A DNA stretch of 64,000 bases, from NCBI RefSeq assembly GCF_004920835.1, contig NZ_QFHO01000004.1:124001-188000 (forward strand), written 5' to 3'. The DNA comes from Stenotrophomonas maltophilia (GTDB taxonomy: Bacteria > Pseudomonadota > Gammaproteobacteria > Xanthomonadales > Xanthomonadaceae). The stretch's first letter is position 1. Each line of letters starts with the position of its first letter. The position numbers and the translations under genes are program-made. Shown here in pieces: positions 44,903 to 54,279 of the stretch. Below the pieces are notes generated by a model, which saw only the letters and a list, made by a program, of their open reading frames with translations, was not told where the DNA came from and made no database searches.

Positions 44903-46246
44903 TCAGGTCCGCGCTCCAGGATCGGTGCCCCCCGCGACGTCTGGCGCACGGGGCACCATCAACAACTCCGCCAACCCGCGGTAGATCGGCACCCTGCACA
45001 CCAGCCCGGACACGCCACGCGCGATCAGCACCGTGGCCAGGATCGGCAGCAGCAGATCACCACTGTCGGTCAGCTCCAGCGAGATCACCGCCGAGGTCAG
45101 TGGCGCCTGGGTGACGCCGGTCAGGTAGGCACACATGCCCAGCAGTACGAACGCGCGCGGGTCCACGCCCGGCATCAGCACCGCCAGGTTGTGGCCGAGT
45201 CCAGCGCCGACTGCCAGCGCCGGCGAGAACAGGCCGCCGGGAATACCGGCCACGTACGACGCGAGGTTGGCCAACAACTTCATCAACCCGAACTCATGGC
45301 CGACCATCGCCTGCCCCTGCACCAGGCTGCGCGCCTGCTCGTAGCCGGTGCCGAACGCGCCTTCACCGAAGACCAGGGCGAGCAGTACCACCACCAGACC
45401 GCAGCCTGCGGCCAACAGAACCGGATGCCGCTGCCGCAGTTGCCCGAGCCAACGCGGGCGGCCCGCCGCACTGGCCAATACCGCGCGTGCGAACAGGCCT
45501 CCCAGCAAGCCCGCCACCACGCCGCATAGCAGGATGGCCAGCCAGCCCTGGCCGAGCGGCAGGCGTGCGCTCACATGGCCGAAGTAGGTGTAGTTGCCCA
45601 GCAGGCCCAGCGACACCACGCCACCGACGATCACCGCGGTCAGCAACGTGCCTGAGAAGCGATGCTCGAAGCGGCCGCTGAGCTCTTCGATGGCGAAGAC
45701 GATACCCGCCAGCGGTGTGTTGAACGCCGCCGCAATGCCGGCAGCACCACCGGCCAGCAGGAAGTGCGAGAGCTCGCGGGGATCCTTGAAACCGAACCAG
45801 CGGCCGAACAGGTACATCAGGCTGGCGCCCACATGCACCGTGGGACCCTCGCGCCCGACCGATGCGCCGCCGAGCAGCGACATCGAGGTCAGCAGCAGCT
45901 TGCCGGCTGAGACCGCAGGCGAAAGATTGGTCTTCCGGAATGGCTCATCGGGCTTGTCCAACGCAGCGATGACCTGCGGAATACCGCTGCCCCGCGTGGG
46001 TTTCAGCACACCGGCGGTCAACCAGGCCAGCAGCGCGAAGATGCCGGGCGTGAGCAGCAGGGCCCACCACGGCGAGTGCGTTGTGATCCGCTGGAATACA
46101 TGAAAAGCGGCGTCACTGGCCTTGGCAAACAGGATGGCCACCAGCGCCACGGCCACGGCACCACCCCAGAGCGCGGCACGGCGGCGCCAGGCCTCACTGA
46201 GAACCAGCGCGGTGATGCGGCCGCGGAGGCGATGGAGATCGGTCAT
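44903..46246 (-). CDS. ClC-family chloride channel/transporter
   Basis: The protein has 447 residues from ATG 46246; the frame is open further upstream but no ribosome site is evident at any start. The three anion-site motifs are present: GSGIPQVIAAL, GREGPTVHVGASL and GIPGGLFSPALAVGAGLGH, with AAFNTPLAGIVFAIEEL and a late YLTGVTQAPLTSAVISLEL. The ERF-type gating Glu in GREGP is retained. No C-terminal CBS domains are present. It moves chloride, likely with proton exchange, across the inner membrane. Confidence 0.9.
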   Translation of the reverse strand: MTDLHRLRGRITALVLSEAWRRRAALWGGAVAVALVAILFAKASDAAFHVFQRITTHSPWWALLLTPGIFALLAWLTAGVLKPTRGSGIPQVIAALDKPDEPFRKTNLSPAVSAGKLLLTSMSLLGGASVGREGPTVHVGASLMYLFGRWFGFKDPRELSHFLLAGGAAGIAAAFNTPLAGIVFAIEELSGRFEHRFSGTLLTAVIVGGVVSLGLLGNYTYFGHVSARLPLGQGWLAILLCGVVAGLLGGLFARAVLASAAGRPRWLGQLRQRHPVLLAAGCGLVVVLLALVFGEGAFGTGYEQARSLVQGQAMVGHEFGLMKLLANLASYVAGIPGGLFSPALAVGAGLGHNLAVLMPGVDPRAFVLLGMCAYLTGVTQAPLTSAVISLELTDSGDLLLPILATVLIARGVSGLVCRVPIYRGLAELLMVPRAPDVAGGTDPGART

Positions 46247-46388
46247 GCAGGACAGTGTGGACGCAGCGGGAGCAGACGGACAGCGGCCACTGTGGCTGAA
46301 GGCCTTGCAGGATGCGGTGAAATGCACTGGTACTGACGGAAACGCACCCGAAACCCGGACAGATGCAACGATCTGCAACTCCCGATGT

Positions 46389-46706
46389 TCAGATCGCCAA
46401 ACGATGGAGAACGTGGGTCAGCGCCAGCTGGGAACAACCCCGGTCCGGCAGGACGCCATCCTCGCCGGGCGCCCCCACCTCGAACCCTTCCTCGACGTCC
46501 TCGTAGTACAGCAACCCGTCAGGTAGATGTGCGACCACCCATACCGACTCGATGGTACGCAGCCTGTGCAGTGGCATTGCGCGCAATGGCACACGCAGAG
46601 ACTCGAAGATGGCTCGATGCCCCGGTGAGCAGTCCTGCAATTGCCGCGCGATCAGGGCTTCCAGTTCTTCGCGGGTGATGGGCAACCAGCTGTCGAGAGG
46701 GTTCAT
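46389..46706 (-). CDS. Small hypothetical protein
   Basis: The protein has 105 residues. It starts MNPLDSWLPITREELEALIARQL, a helix-forming amphipathic segment, followed by SVWVVAHLPDGLLYYEDVEEGFEVGAPG, probably beta structure. No signal or membrane segment. I recognise no family. The ribosome site is weak, but codon bias (high G/C third positions) supports coding. Confidence 0.62.
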   Translation of the reverse strand: MNPLDSWLPITREELEALIARQLQDCSPGHRAIFESLRVPLRAMPLHRLRTIESVWVVAHLPDGLLYYEDVEEGFEVGAPGEDGVLPDRGCSQLALTHVLHRLAI

Positions 46707-46859
46707 TGCAACGCGGCCCGATTGAATGTGCACGGCTGAGTGTATCTCCAGCGCCCCGCGCACCGCCTCTTCCCGGATCAGCTTCAACGCGTGTCCCGGC
46801 AGCACGTGCCGGCCCGTAGTTGCGTCACCGGGTAGTCGGTGAAGCGGGCCGCCACCGCC

Positions 46860-46895
46860 GCTGTAAACCATTTCAAATATCTTATGGTTGACAGC
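46860..46895 (+). promoter_or_regulatory. BirA operator upstream of bioB
   Basis: GCTGTAAACC (46860-46869) and GGTTGACAGC (46886-46895) are inverted repeats matching at nine of ten positions, separated by 16 bases. This is the form of BirA boxes (TTGTAAACC-N16-GGTTTACAA). TATCTT in the spacer may be the -10. It lies about 57 bases before bioB. Confidence 0.85.
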
Positions 46896-46951
46896 CTGAA
46901 CGCGCCCCCCCACACTGCCGCCCTCGCTCCACTCGTACCCAAGGTCCCGCC

Positions 46952-47995
46952 ATGGCTGCTGCCATCCGCCACGACTGGCAACACGACGAACTGCAGGGGC
47001 TGTTCGATCTGCCGTTCCCCGAGCTGCTGTTCCGCGCCGCGACGGTCCACCGCGAGCACTTCGACCCCTCGCAGGTGCAGGTCTCCACGCTGCTGTCGGT
47101 GAAAACCGGTGGTTGCCCGGAAGACTGCGCGTACTGCCCGCAGGCGCAGCGCTACAACACCGGGGTGAACGCGCAGAAGCTGATGGAGACCGATGCGGTG
47201 CTGGCCAAGGCACGCCAGGCCAAGGCCGCCGGTGCGTCGCGCTTCTGCATGGGCGCCGCGTGGCGTTCACCAAAGGACCGCGACATCCCGAAGGTGGCGG
47301 CGATGATCGCCGGGGTGAAGGCACTGGGCCTGGAGACCTGCGCCACGCTGGGCATGCTCAGTGGCGAGCAGGCACGTGCGCTGAAGGACGCCGGACTGGA
47401 CTACTACAACCACAACCTCGATACCGCGCCGGACTACTACGATTCAATCATCCACACGCGCCAGTACCAGGACCGCCTGGATACGCTGGAGCACGTGCGC
47501 GATGCCGGCCTGAAGACCTGCTGCGGCGGCATCGTCGGCATGGGCGAGACGCGCGCGCAGCGCGTCGGCCTGCTGCTGGCGCTGGCCACGTTGCCGGCAC
47601 ACCCCGATTCGGTGCCGATCAACAAGCTGGTGCAGGTGGCGGGCACGCCGCTGCATGGCAGCGCCGAACTGGACCCGTTCGAGTTCGTGCGCATGATCGC
47701 GGTGGCACGCATCGTCATGCCGCGCTCGATGGTGCGGCTGTCGGCCGGTCGCGAGGCGATGAGCGATGAACTGCAGGCGCTGTGCTTCGTCGCTGGCGCC
47801 AACTCCATCTTCTACGGCGACAAGCTGCTGACCACCGGCAACCCGGAGAGCGAGCGCGACCTGGCGCTGTTCGCGCGGCTGGGACTGCAGCCGATGGCGG
47901 TGCAGGTGGATGCCGAGGGCCACGACCACGGCGGCACCGTGCACGCCGATATCAGCGCCGATACGCCCGGCTGTGGCTGCGCTCACGCGGCCTGA
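46952..47995 (+). CDS. bioB: Biotin synthase
   Basis: The protein has 347 residues. It inserts sulfur into dethiobiotin by radical SAM chemistry. The [4Fe-4S] motif [10 protein letters not shown] (Cys55, Cys59, Cys62), the [2Fe-2S] ligands in SRFCMGAAW and [12 protein letters not shown], and [10 protein letters not shown] are intact. It leads bioB-bioF-bioH-SDR-bioC and is preceded by a BirA box. The C-terminus ends in a Cys/His-rich tail (GCGCAHAA). Confidence 0.97.
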   Translation: MAAAIRHDWQHDELQGLFDLPFPELLFRAATVHREHFDPSQVQVSTLLSVKTGGCPEDCAYCPQAQRYNTGVNAQKLMETDAVLAKARQAKAAGASRFCMGAAWRSPKDRDIPKVAAMIAGVKALGLETCATLGMLSGEQARALKDAGLDYYNHNLDTAPDYYDSIIHTRQYQDRLDTLEHVRDAGLKTCCGGIVGMGETRAQRVGLLLALATLPAHPDSVPINKLVQVAGTPLHGSAELDPFEFVRMIAVARIVMPRSMVRLSAGREAMSDELQALCFVAGANSIFYGDKLLTTGNPESERDLALFARLGLQPMAVQVDAEGHDHGGTVHADISADTPGCGCAHAA

Positions 47996-48062
47996 GACGG
48001 GATGCAGGCAGGCGTCGCGGCAACGCGCTACCCTAGCCGCCCCGTCGTCGCATTCAGCCACC

Positions 48063-49286
48063 ATGGCCCGCCCCGACCTGACCGCCCGCCTCCACGCCCA
48101 ACGCGCCCTGCGCGATGCCCAAGGCCGTCGCCGCCCGCGACGCACGGTCACCCGTCGTGATGGCGTGCGCCTGGAGGTGGACGGCCAGTGGCTGACGGGC
48201 TTCTGCAGCAACGACTACCTGGGCCTGGCCCAGCAGTTCAGCGTGGTCAACGCGTTGCAGGACGCCGCGGCGCGTGAGGGTGCCGGTGCCGGTGCCTCGC
48301 ACCTGGTTTGCGGCCATCACGCCATGCACGAAGCGCTTGAACGCGAAGTGGCCGAGTGGCTGGGCTATCCGCGTGCGCTGCTGTTCGGCAGTGGCTTCGC
48401 CGCCAACCTGGCGGTGCAGCAGGCGCTGCTGAGCGAAGAGAACGACGTCTGCGTGCAGGACAAGCTCAACCACGCCAGCCTGCTCGATGCCACGCGGCTG
48501 GCCGGTGCACGCCTGCGCCGCTATCCGCATCTGGATGCGGAGGGCGCAATGCGTCAGCTCAAGCACGCGCCGGATGGCGCGGCGATGCTGGCCACCGACG
48601 GTGTCTTCAGCATGGATGGCGACATCGCACCGCTGCGCGCGTTGTCGCTTGTGGCACGCCTGCAGCAGGCGCTGTTCTACGTCGATGACGCACACGGTGT
48701 AGGCGTGGTCGGTGATGGCCGCGGCGCCGTCGCGGCCGCTGGTCTGGGCGTGGACGATGTGCCGCTGCAGCTGGTCACGCTGGGCAAGGCGCTGGGCGGT
48801 TCCGGCGCACTGGTACTGGGCCGCGACGACCTGATCGAGCACCTGGCCGAAACCGCACGCCCCTACATCTACACCACCGCAGTGCCACCGGCGATGGCCG
48901 CTGCCGCACTGGAAGCGGTACGCCTGGCGCGCCGTGACCACTGGCGCCGTTCCAAGCTGGCCGACCTGATCGCGCTGTTCCGCAGCGAAGCCCGTCGCCA
49001 TGGGCTGGACCTGATGGCCTCGGATACACCGATCCAACCGCTGCTGTGCGGTGATGACCACGCGGCCGTGGCGATGTCCACGACGCTGGAACAGGCCGGC
49101 TGGTTGGTCGGTGCGATCCGCCCGCCGACGGTGCCGGAAGGCAAGGCGCGGCTGCGCGTCACGCTGTCCGCACTGCATACGCCGGAACAGGTGCGCGGCC
49201 TGGTCGAGGCCATCGCCAGCGCGCGCGACCGCGTGACCCTGGCCGCGCGTGAAGCCGCGCCACCGCCGCTGCCCGCTTTTGCCTGA
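48063..49286 (+). CDS. bioF: 8-amino-7-oxononanoate synthase
   Basis: The protein has 407 residues from ATG 48063, 67 bases after bioB. It condenses pimeloyl-ACP with alanine using [71 protein letters not shown] and the PLP-lysine motif [10 protein letters not shown] are all present. Confidence 0.96.
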   Translation: MARPDLTARLHAQRALRDAQGRRRPRRTVTRRDGVRLEVDGQWLTGFCSNDYLGLAQQFSVVNALQDAAAREGAGAGASHLVCGHHAMHEALEREVAEWLGYPRALLFGSGFAANLAVQQALLSEENDVCVQDKLNHASLLDATRLAGARLRRYPHLDAEGAMRQLKHAPDGAAMLATDGVFSMDGDIAPLRALSLVARLQQALFYVDDAHGVGVVGDGRGAVAAAGLGVDDVPLQLVTLGKALGGSGALVLGRDDLIEHLAETARPYIYTTAVPPAMAAAALEAVRLARRDHWRRSKLADLIALFRSEARRHGLDLMASDTPIQPLLCGDDHAAVAMSTTLEQAGWLVGAIRPPTVPEGKARLRVTLSALHTPEQVRGLVEAIASARDRVTLAAREAAPPPLPAFA

Positions 49287-49303
49287 GTTCCGTGTAGTTC
49301 CCC

Positions 49304-50083
49304 ATGCATATTGAAGTCACCGGCCGCGGGCCGGACCTGGTTCTGATCCACGGCTGGGCCCTGCAGGGCGGCGTGTTCGCACCGCTGGTGCAGCGCCTGG
49401 CGGACCGGTTCACCCTGCACCTGGTCGACCTTCCCGGCCATGGCCACAGCCGCGACGACACCACGCCGCTGCGCCTGCCGTTCGTGGTCAACGCGATTGC
49501 TGCGGCCACGCCACCGGCAGTGTGGTGCGGCTGGTCGCTGGGCGGATTGTTCGCGCTGCACGCGGCGGCGACGCTGCCGAAGGTGCGTGGGCTGGCGATG
49601 ATCGCCGCCACACCGCGCTTCGTACGTGGCGAAGATTGGCCGCACGCGGTGGAACCGGCAGTGTTCGAGCAGTTCGGGCGCGAACTGGCCACCGATTTTG
49701 CCGGCACTCTGGAACGCTTCCTGGCGCTGGACGTGATGGGCTCGGCGCATGCCCGCGAGGAGCTGCGCACATTGCGCCAGCGCCTGGTCGAGCGCGGTGC
49801 GCCCACCGAACGCGCGCTGCTGGAGGGCCTGCGGCTGCTGGAAAGCGCCGACCTGCGTGGCGCGCTGCCGACGCTGGGCAAGCCCAGCCTGTGGATCGCC
49901 GGCCAACGCGACCGGCTGGTGTCGCCGTCGGCGATGCAGGCCGCTGCAGCGCTGGCCCCGGGCGGACAGGCGCTGACCATCGCCCATGGCGGCCACGCTC
50001 CCTTCCTCGGCCATGCCGATGAGGTGGCCACCGCGTTGCAACACTTCGTTGCCAGCCTGTCACCGGCCGATGGCGGACAATGA
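49304..50083 (+). CDS. bioH: Pimeloyl-ACP methyl ester carboxylesterase
   Basis: The protein has 259 residues, alpha/beta hydrolase. It frees pimeloyl-ACP from its methyl ester after chain building. LVLIHGWALQGGVFAPL, the nucleophile motif WCGWSLGGLFALHAA, an acid residue in IAGQRDRLVSPSAM and the His in GGHAPFLGH match BioH. It lies 18 bases after bioF. Confidence 0.94.
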   Translation: MHIEVTGRGPDLVLIHGWALQGGVFAPLVQRLADRFTLHLVDLPGHGHSRDDTTPLRLPFVVNAIAAATPPAVWCGWSLGGLFALHAAATLPKVRGLAMIAATPRFVRGEDWPHAVEPAVFEQFGRELATDFAGTLERFLALDVMGSAHAREELRTLRQRLVERGAPTERALLEGLRLLESADLRGALPTLGKPSLWIAGQRDRLVSPSAMQAAAALAPGGQALTIAHGGHAPFLGHADEVATALQHFVASLSPADGGQ

Positions 50084-50112
50084 GCGCCTTCCGAATTCCG
50101 CAGGACTGACGC

Positions 50113-50892
50113 ATGGATCTGGGTATCAATGGCCGCTGGGCACTGGTCTGCGGCGCAAGCAAGGGGCTGGGTCTGGGCTGCGCGCGTGCGCTGGTGCGCG
50201 AGGGCGTCAACGTGGTGATCGTGGCTCGTGGCGAAACGGCGCTGCAGCAGGCTGCCAAGGAACTGCGCGCGCTGTCCGGCGCCGCTGAAGTACGCGCGGT
50301 CTCCGCCGACGTCACCACCGAGGCCGGTCGTACCGCGGCGCTGGCCGCCTGCCCGCAGGTGGATATCCTGGTCAACAACGCCGGTGGCCCGCCGCCCGGT
50401 GATTTCCGCAATTTCGAACGCGACGACTGGATCGCTGCGCTGGACGCCAACATGCTGGCGCCGATCGCGCTGATCCGCGCCACCGTCGACGCGATGATCG
50501 AGCGCAGCTTCGGCCGCATCGTCAACATCACCTCATCGGCGGTGAAAGCCCCGATCGACATCCTGGCGCTGTCCAATGGCGCGCGCAGTGGCCTGACCGG
50601 CTTCGTCGCCGGCCTGTCGCGCCGCACCGTGGCCCACAACGTCACCATCAACAACCTGCTGCCCGGCCAGTTCGACACCGACCGCCTGCGTGCCAACTTC
50701 GCCCACAGTGCGGGCAAGGACGGCGATGCTGGCGAAGTGGCCGAACGCCGCCGCCAGCAGATCCCCGCCGGCCGCTTCGGCACGCCGGATGAGTTCGGCG
50801 CCGCCTGCGCCTTCCTGTGCAGCGCACAGGCCGGTTACCTCACCGGGCAGAACCTGCTGATCGATGGCGGCGCCTACCCCGGTACGTTCTAA
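50113..50892 (+). CDS. SDR-family protein lacking the canonical Tyr/Lys pair
   Basis: The protein has 259 residues and sits between bioH and bioC. The NAD(P) motif LVCGASKGLGLGCARAL, DILVNNAGGPPPGDF and the catalytic-Ser strand IVNITSSAVKAP are present. The usual YxxxK region reads LALSNGARSGLTGF, placing Ser154 where Tyr and Arg158 where Lys are expected. C-terminal YLTGQNLLIDGG is normal. Such variants exist as an SDR subgroup; their reaction is unclear. Position suggests a link to biotin or pimeloyl chain metabolism, but this is inference. Confidence 0.82.
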   Translation: MDLGINGRWALVCGASKGLGLGCARALVREGVNVVIVARGETALQQAAKELRALSGAAEVRAVSADVTTEAGRTAALAACPQVDILVNNAGGPPPGDFRNFERDDWIAALDANMLAPIALIRATVDAMIERSFGRIVNITSSAVKAPIDILALSNGARSGLTGFVAGLSRRTVAHNVTINNLLPGQFDTDRLRANFAHSAGKDGDAGEVAERRRQQIPAGRFGTPDEFGAACAFLCSAQAGYLTGQNLLIDGGAYPGTF

Positions 50893-50904
50893 GAGACTCC
50901 TGCA

Positions 50905-51789
50905 ATGCCGTCCCACTTCGATGCCCGCCATGTCCGCCGCGCGTTCGCCCGCGCCGCCAACAGCTACGATGCCGCCGCCGCCCTGCAGCGCGAGGTGCAG
51001 TCGCGGCTGATCGAATCGCTGGACTACCTGGAGGCGCGCAAGCCCGAGGTAGTGCTGGATATCGGCGCCGGTACCGGTCATGCCAGCGCGCTGATGAAGA
51101 AGCGCTGGCCGAAGGCGCAGGTGATCGCGCTGGACGTGGCGCTGCCGATGCTGGACCAGGCCAAGCGCCAGGCTGGCTGGTGGAAGCCGTTCCAGCGCCT
51201 GTGCGGCGACGCCGCCGCGCTGCCGCTGGCCGACAACAGCGTGGACGTGATCTTCAGCAACCTGTGCCTGCAGTGGGTGGACGACCTGCCGGCGGTGTTC
51301 GCCGGGTTCCGCCGCGTACTCAAACCAGGCGGCCTGCTGGTGTGCTCGACCTTCGGCCCGGAAACCCTGATCGAACTCAACGAGGCATTCGCCGCTGCCG
51401 ATGACCGCCCGCACGTGAGCCGCTTCGCGCAGATCGCCCAGTTCGGCGATGCGCTGATGATGGCCGGCTTCCGCGACCCGGTGCTGGACCGCGACCTGTT
51501 CACCCTGACCTACGACGACCTGCCCTCGCTGATGCGCGAACTGCGTGCGATGGGCGCAACGAATGCCCGCGTCGACCGCCGCCACACGCTGACCGGGCGT
51601 GGCCGCTTCGCTGCTGCTGCGGCCGCCTACGAGCCGATGCGCCGCGCCGACGGCAAGCTGCCGAGCAGCTGGGAAGTGATCTATGCCCACGCCTGGGCGC
51701 CGGACCCGGGCGCGCCGATCCGCGAAGGTGGGCATGACGTGGCATCGGTACCGGTGTCGGCGATTCCGATCCGGCGCAGGCAGACCTGA
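50905..51789 (+). CDS. bioC: Malonyl-ACP O-methyltransferase
   Basis: The protein has 294 residues. It methylates malonyl-ACP to start pimeloyl synthesis. It opens FDARHVRRAFARAANSYDAAAALQ, typical of BioC, with SAM motif VVLDIGAGTGHASALM and IFSNLCLQWVDDLPAVFAGFRRVLKPGGLLVCSTFGP. It is the last gene of the biotin operon, 12 bases after the SDR gene; SMAG repeats follow and may end the transcript. Confidence 0.95.
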   Translation: MPSHFDARHVRRAFARAANSYDAAAALQREVQSRLIESLDYLEARKPEVVLDIGAGTGHASALMKKRWPKAQVIALDVALPMLDQAKRQAGWWKPFQRLCGDAAALPLADNSVDVIFSNLCLQWVDDLPAVFAGFRRVLKPGGLLVCSTFGPETLIELNEAFAAADDRPHVSRFAQIAQFGDALMMAGFRDPVLDRDLFTLTYDDLPSLMRELRAMGATNARVDRRHTLTGRGRFAAAAAAYEPMRRADGKLPSSWEVIYAHAWAPDPGAPIREGGHDVASVPVSAIPIRRRQT

Positions 51790-51796
51790 TCGTCCG

Positions 51797-51867
51797 GTAG
51801 TGCCGGCCGCTGGCCGGCAATCTCATGATTCCATGCTGGACATCTGCCGGCCAGCGGCCGGCACTAC
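51797..51867. repeat. SMAG dimer (inverted pair)
   Basis: GTAGTGCCGGCCGCTGGCC (from 51797) faces its inverted copy ending CTAC at 51867, with about 25 bases between. The arms are nearly identical. Located just after bioC. Confidence 0.85.
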
Positions 51868-51897
51868 CGCATTCCACGCCGTACGCGAATCGCACTG

Positions 51898-51975
51898 GTA
51901 GGTGCCAACCTTGGTTGGCACAGCACGTCAGATCGCGTTGCGGCCGGCATTGTGCCAACCAAGGTTGGCACCCAC
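51898..51975. repeat. Second SMAG dimer of another sequence subtype
   Basis: GTAGGTGCCAACCTTGG (from 51898) faces an inverted copy near 51952-51974. The core AACCTTGGTT differs from the GCCGGC core of the adjacent dimer, so two subtypes sit side by side between convergent genes. Confidence 0.85.
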
Positions 51976-51993
51976 CCAAAACAGGCTTCCGCC

Positions 51994-52626
51994 TCAGGTA
52001 TTGGCCGGCGAACTCAGCGGCGGGCGCACCAGATCGCGGTGGAAGAAGTAGATCTCCTGCACCAGGAAGCGCCAGCTGGTGTGGAAGCTGCGGAAGCGCG
52101 TGCTGGGCGTGGACGAGGCCAGCGCGTCGATCCCCAGTGCCTTGCTCAGTCGCAGCGCGCGCGCCATGTGCAGCGGGTCACTGACAATGATCACCCGGTG
52201 CAGGTCACGCTGCTCCATCAACCGCTTGGCTTCGACCAGGTTCTGGACGGTGTTGCGCGAGGCGGTCTCGATCAGGATCGCATCGTCCGGGATGCCGTGC
52301 TTGAGCGCGTAGCGCCGCGCCACCTGTGATTCGGAAAAGCGTGCACCGGTGCCGCCATAGCCACCGGTGAAGATCAGCAGCGGCGCGTAGCGGGCCTCGT
52401 ACAGGTCCAGGCCGTGGCGGATGCGCTCTTCGAACACCGGTGATGGCTTGGCGTCATAGGCCGCCGCACCAAGCACGATGATGGCGTCGGCCTTGGCGGC
52501 CTGGTCGCGTTCACCAACCCACACGATCCACGCGGTCACGCCCAGCAGCCAGATCACCAGCAGGACAAACAGCCGCCACAGCCAGCCCAGCAGGCCGGTG
52601 CGATGCCGCTGCCGGTCGCGGCTCAC
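51994..52626 (-). CDS. SanA/YdcF-like DUF218 membrane protein
   Basis: The protein has 210 residues. The GTG start overlaps the upstream stop (GTGA). One N-terminal helix (LLGWLWRLFVLLVIWLLGVTAWIVWVG) anchors a DUF218 domain: ADAIIVLGAAAYDAKPSPVFEERI, LLIFTGGYGG, SESQVARRYALKHGIPDDAI, ETASRNTVQNLVEAKRLM and RVIIVSDPLHMARAL. SanA/ElyC relatives affect envelope integrity and vancomycin sensitivity; the biochemical role is unknown. Confidence 0.87.
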   Translation of the reverse strand: MSRDRQRHRTGLLGWLWRLFVLLVIWLLGVTAWIVWVGERDQAAKADAIIVLGAAAYDAKPSPVFEERIRHGLDLYEARYAPLLIFTGGYGGTGARFSESQVARRYALKHGIPDDAILIETASRNTVQNLVEAKRLMEQRDLHRVIIVSDPLHMARALRLSKALGIDALASSTPSTRFRSFHTSWRFLVQEIYFFHRDLVRPPLSSPANT

Positions 52627-53585
52627 GGCGCCCCCCAGCGCAGCGCTGGCAGGTCGACGTTGCCACCGGACAGCACCAGCCCGACGCGCAGCCCTGCAAA
52701 GCGCTCAGGTTGCGCCAGCACTGCGGCCAGCACGGTGGCCGAGGACGGTTCGACCACCTGCTTGAGGACCTCCCACAACAGGCGCATCGCGGCCATTGTC
52801 GACGCGTCGTCGACCACGATCACCTCGGCGCCGGCCGCGCGCAGCAGCGCGAAGTTGGGCGCGCCGATCAGCGTGCGCAGGCCATCGCAGATGGTGTCCG
52901 GGGTGAACGCGCCCAGACGCTCGCCTGCAGCCAGCGAGCGCGCGGTGTCATCGGCGCCGGCCGGTTCGGCCAGCACCAGCCGGGTCTGCGGGCTGGCGTG
53001 CTGCAGGGCCAGCGCAGTGCCGGTGGCCAGGCCGCCGCCGCCCACCGGCACCACCAGCACGTCGAACGGGCCGTCGCTGTGCAGCAGTTCCAGGGCAGCG
53101 GTGCCTTGTCCGGCCATCACCGCCGGGTCGGTATAGGGATGGACCAGGGTTGCGCCGGTATCAGCCTGTACCTTGGCGCAGGTGGCTTCACGGTCGGCGA
53201 TGGTCGGCGGGCAGTGCCAGAGCGTGGCGCCATGCCGGGCAATATTGGCCAGCTTGGCCGCCACCGCGCCTTCCGGCACCACCACATGGCAGGGAATGCC
53301 ACGGGTGCGCGCGGCCAGCGCCAGCGCGGCGCCATGGTTGCCCGACGAATGGGTCACCACGCCGGCACCGGCGCGGCCGGCATCCAGCGACCACACCGCA
53401 TTGCAGGCACCGCGGAACTTGAACGCGCCACCGCGCTGCAGGTGCTCGGCCTTGAAGGCCAGCTGTGCCCCGGCCAGCGCATCGAGCGTGTGCGAGCGCA
53501 GCACCGGGGTCACGCTGGCATGCGGGGCGATCCTCGCGGCAGCAAGCAGGACGTCGTCGGCGCGGGGCAACAGTGAATCGCTCAT
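52623..53585 (-). CDS. PLP-dependent serine/threonine ammonia-lyase or serine racemase
   Basis: The protein has 320 residues, fold type II. PLP-lysine lies in GGAFKFRGACNAV, the Asn loop in VTHSSGNHGAALALAARTRG and the phosphate-binding Gly loop in VVPVGGGGLATG. GLVLSGGNVDLPAL at the C-terminus is typical. The short, single-domain form lacking ACT domains fits catabolic threonine dehydratase, serine racemase or L-threo-hydroxyaspartate dehydratase; these cannot be separated here. It is coupled to the SanA-like gene. Confidence 0.88.
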   Translation of the reverse strand: MSDSLLPRADDVLLAAARIAPHASVTPVLRSHTLDALAGAQLAFKAEHLQRGGAFKFRGACNAVWSLDAGRAGAGVVTHSSGNHGAALALAARTRGIPCHVVVPEGAVAAKLANIARHGATLWHCPPTIADREATCAKVQADTGATLVHPYTDPAVMAGQGTAALELLHSDGPFDVLVVPVGGGGLATGTALALQHASPQTRLVLAEPAGADDTARSLAAGERLGAFTPDTICDGLRTLIGAPNFALLRAAGAEVIVVDDASTMAAMRLLWEVLKQVVEPSSATVLAAVLAQPERFAGLRVGLVLSGGNVDLPALRWGAP

Positions 53586-53744
53586 GACGCAAGATTAACG
53601 TATGCCCCCGCGCTGGCGACCGGGACACAGGTCATGCCAGCATGCGGGCCTTCACCTCCATTCATCCTGGCCGGTGGAATTAAGGGTCGATTCAATGCCC
53701 GCGCACGAAGCTGACTGCACACCCGTCCTCTGGGGGGACCCACC

Positions 53745-54230
53745 ATGAAAACGCGCTTGATGCTTGCCGGTGGCCTGATGCTGGCCCTCACCGGCTGCAC
53801 CACCTACGACTACGTCGGCGGTGGCCGCGGTGGCGGCTACTACCACGGTGCGCCGTCGGTGGAATACCGCTACCCGGCCGGCTATCCCTACAACTCCGGC
53901 TACCCGTACTACGGCGGCTATGGCGGTTACTACGGTGGCTACGGCAATCCGTACTACTCGCGCCCGATCTACCGCCCGCCGCACAATCACCGCCCGCCGC
54001 CGCGTCCGGGCAATGGCGGCGAGAACCGTCCGCCGCCGTCGCGCCCGTCCTACAACGGGGGTTCGCCGTGGCGGAACATGGATTCGATGCGACGCCCGCC
54101 GCAGTCCAACGTGCGGCCGTCGGCGCCCCCGCCGCAGTCCCGTCCGGCGCCGGCGCCAAGCGCACCGAGGATGAACGGTTCCCCCTGGCGCAACATGGAT
54201 CGTGGGACGCAGCGCACAGTTGAGCGCTGA
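53745..54230 (+). CDS. Tyr/Gly/Pro-rich lipoprotein
   Basis: The protein has 161 residues. MKTRLMLAGGLMLALTGC is a clear lipoprotein signal. The next half is low-complexity (GYPYYGGYGGYYGGYGNPYY), then Pro/Arg-rich (NHRPPPRPG). A short motif occurs twice near the C-terminus, GGSPWRNMDS and NGSPWRNMDR. No family is recognised; a disordered cell-surface or envelope protein is likely. GGGG precedes the start. Confidence 0.75.
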   Translation: MKTRLMLAGGLMLALTGCTTYDYVGGGRGGGYYHGAPSVEYRYPAGYPYNSGYPYYGGYGGYYGGYGNPYYSRPIYRPPHNHRPPPRPGNGGENRPPPSRPSYNGGSPWRNMDSMRRPPQSNVRPSAPPPQSRPAPAPSAPRMNGSPWRNMDRGTQRTVER

Positions 54231-54279
54231 ACCGTCTTGCATTTCACACGGTCTAAGCCGCAATCTACGGGGATGGTGA

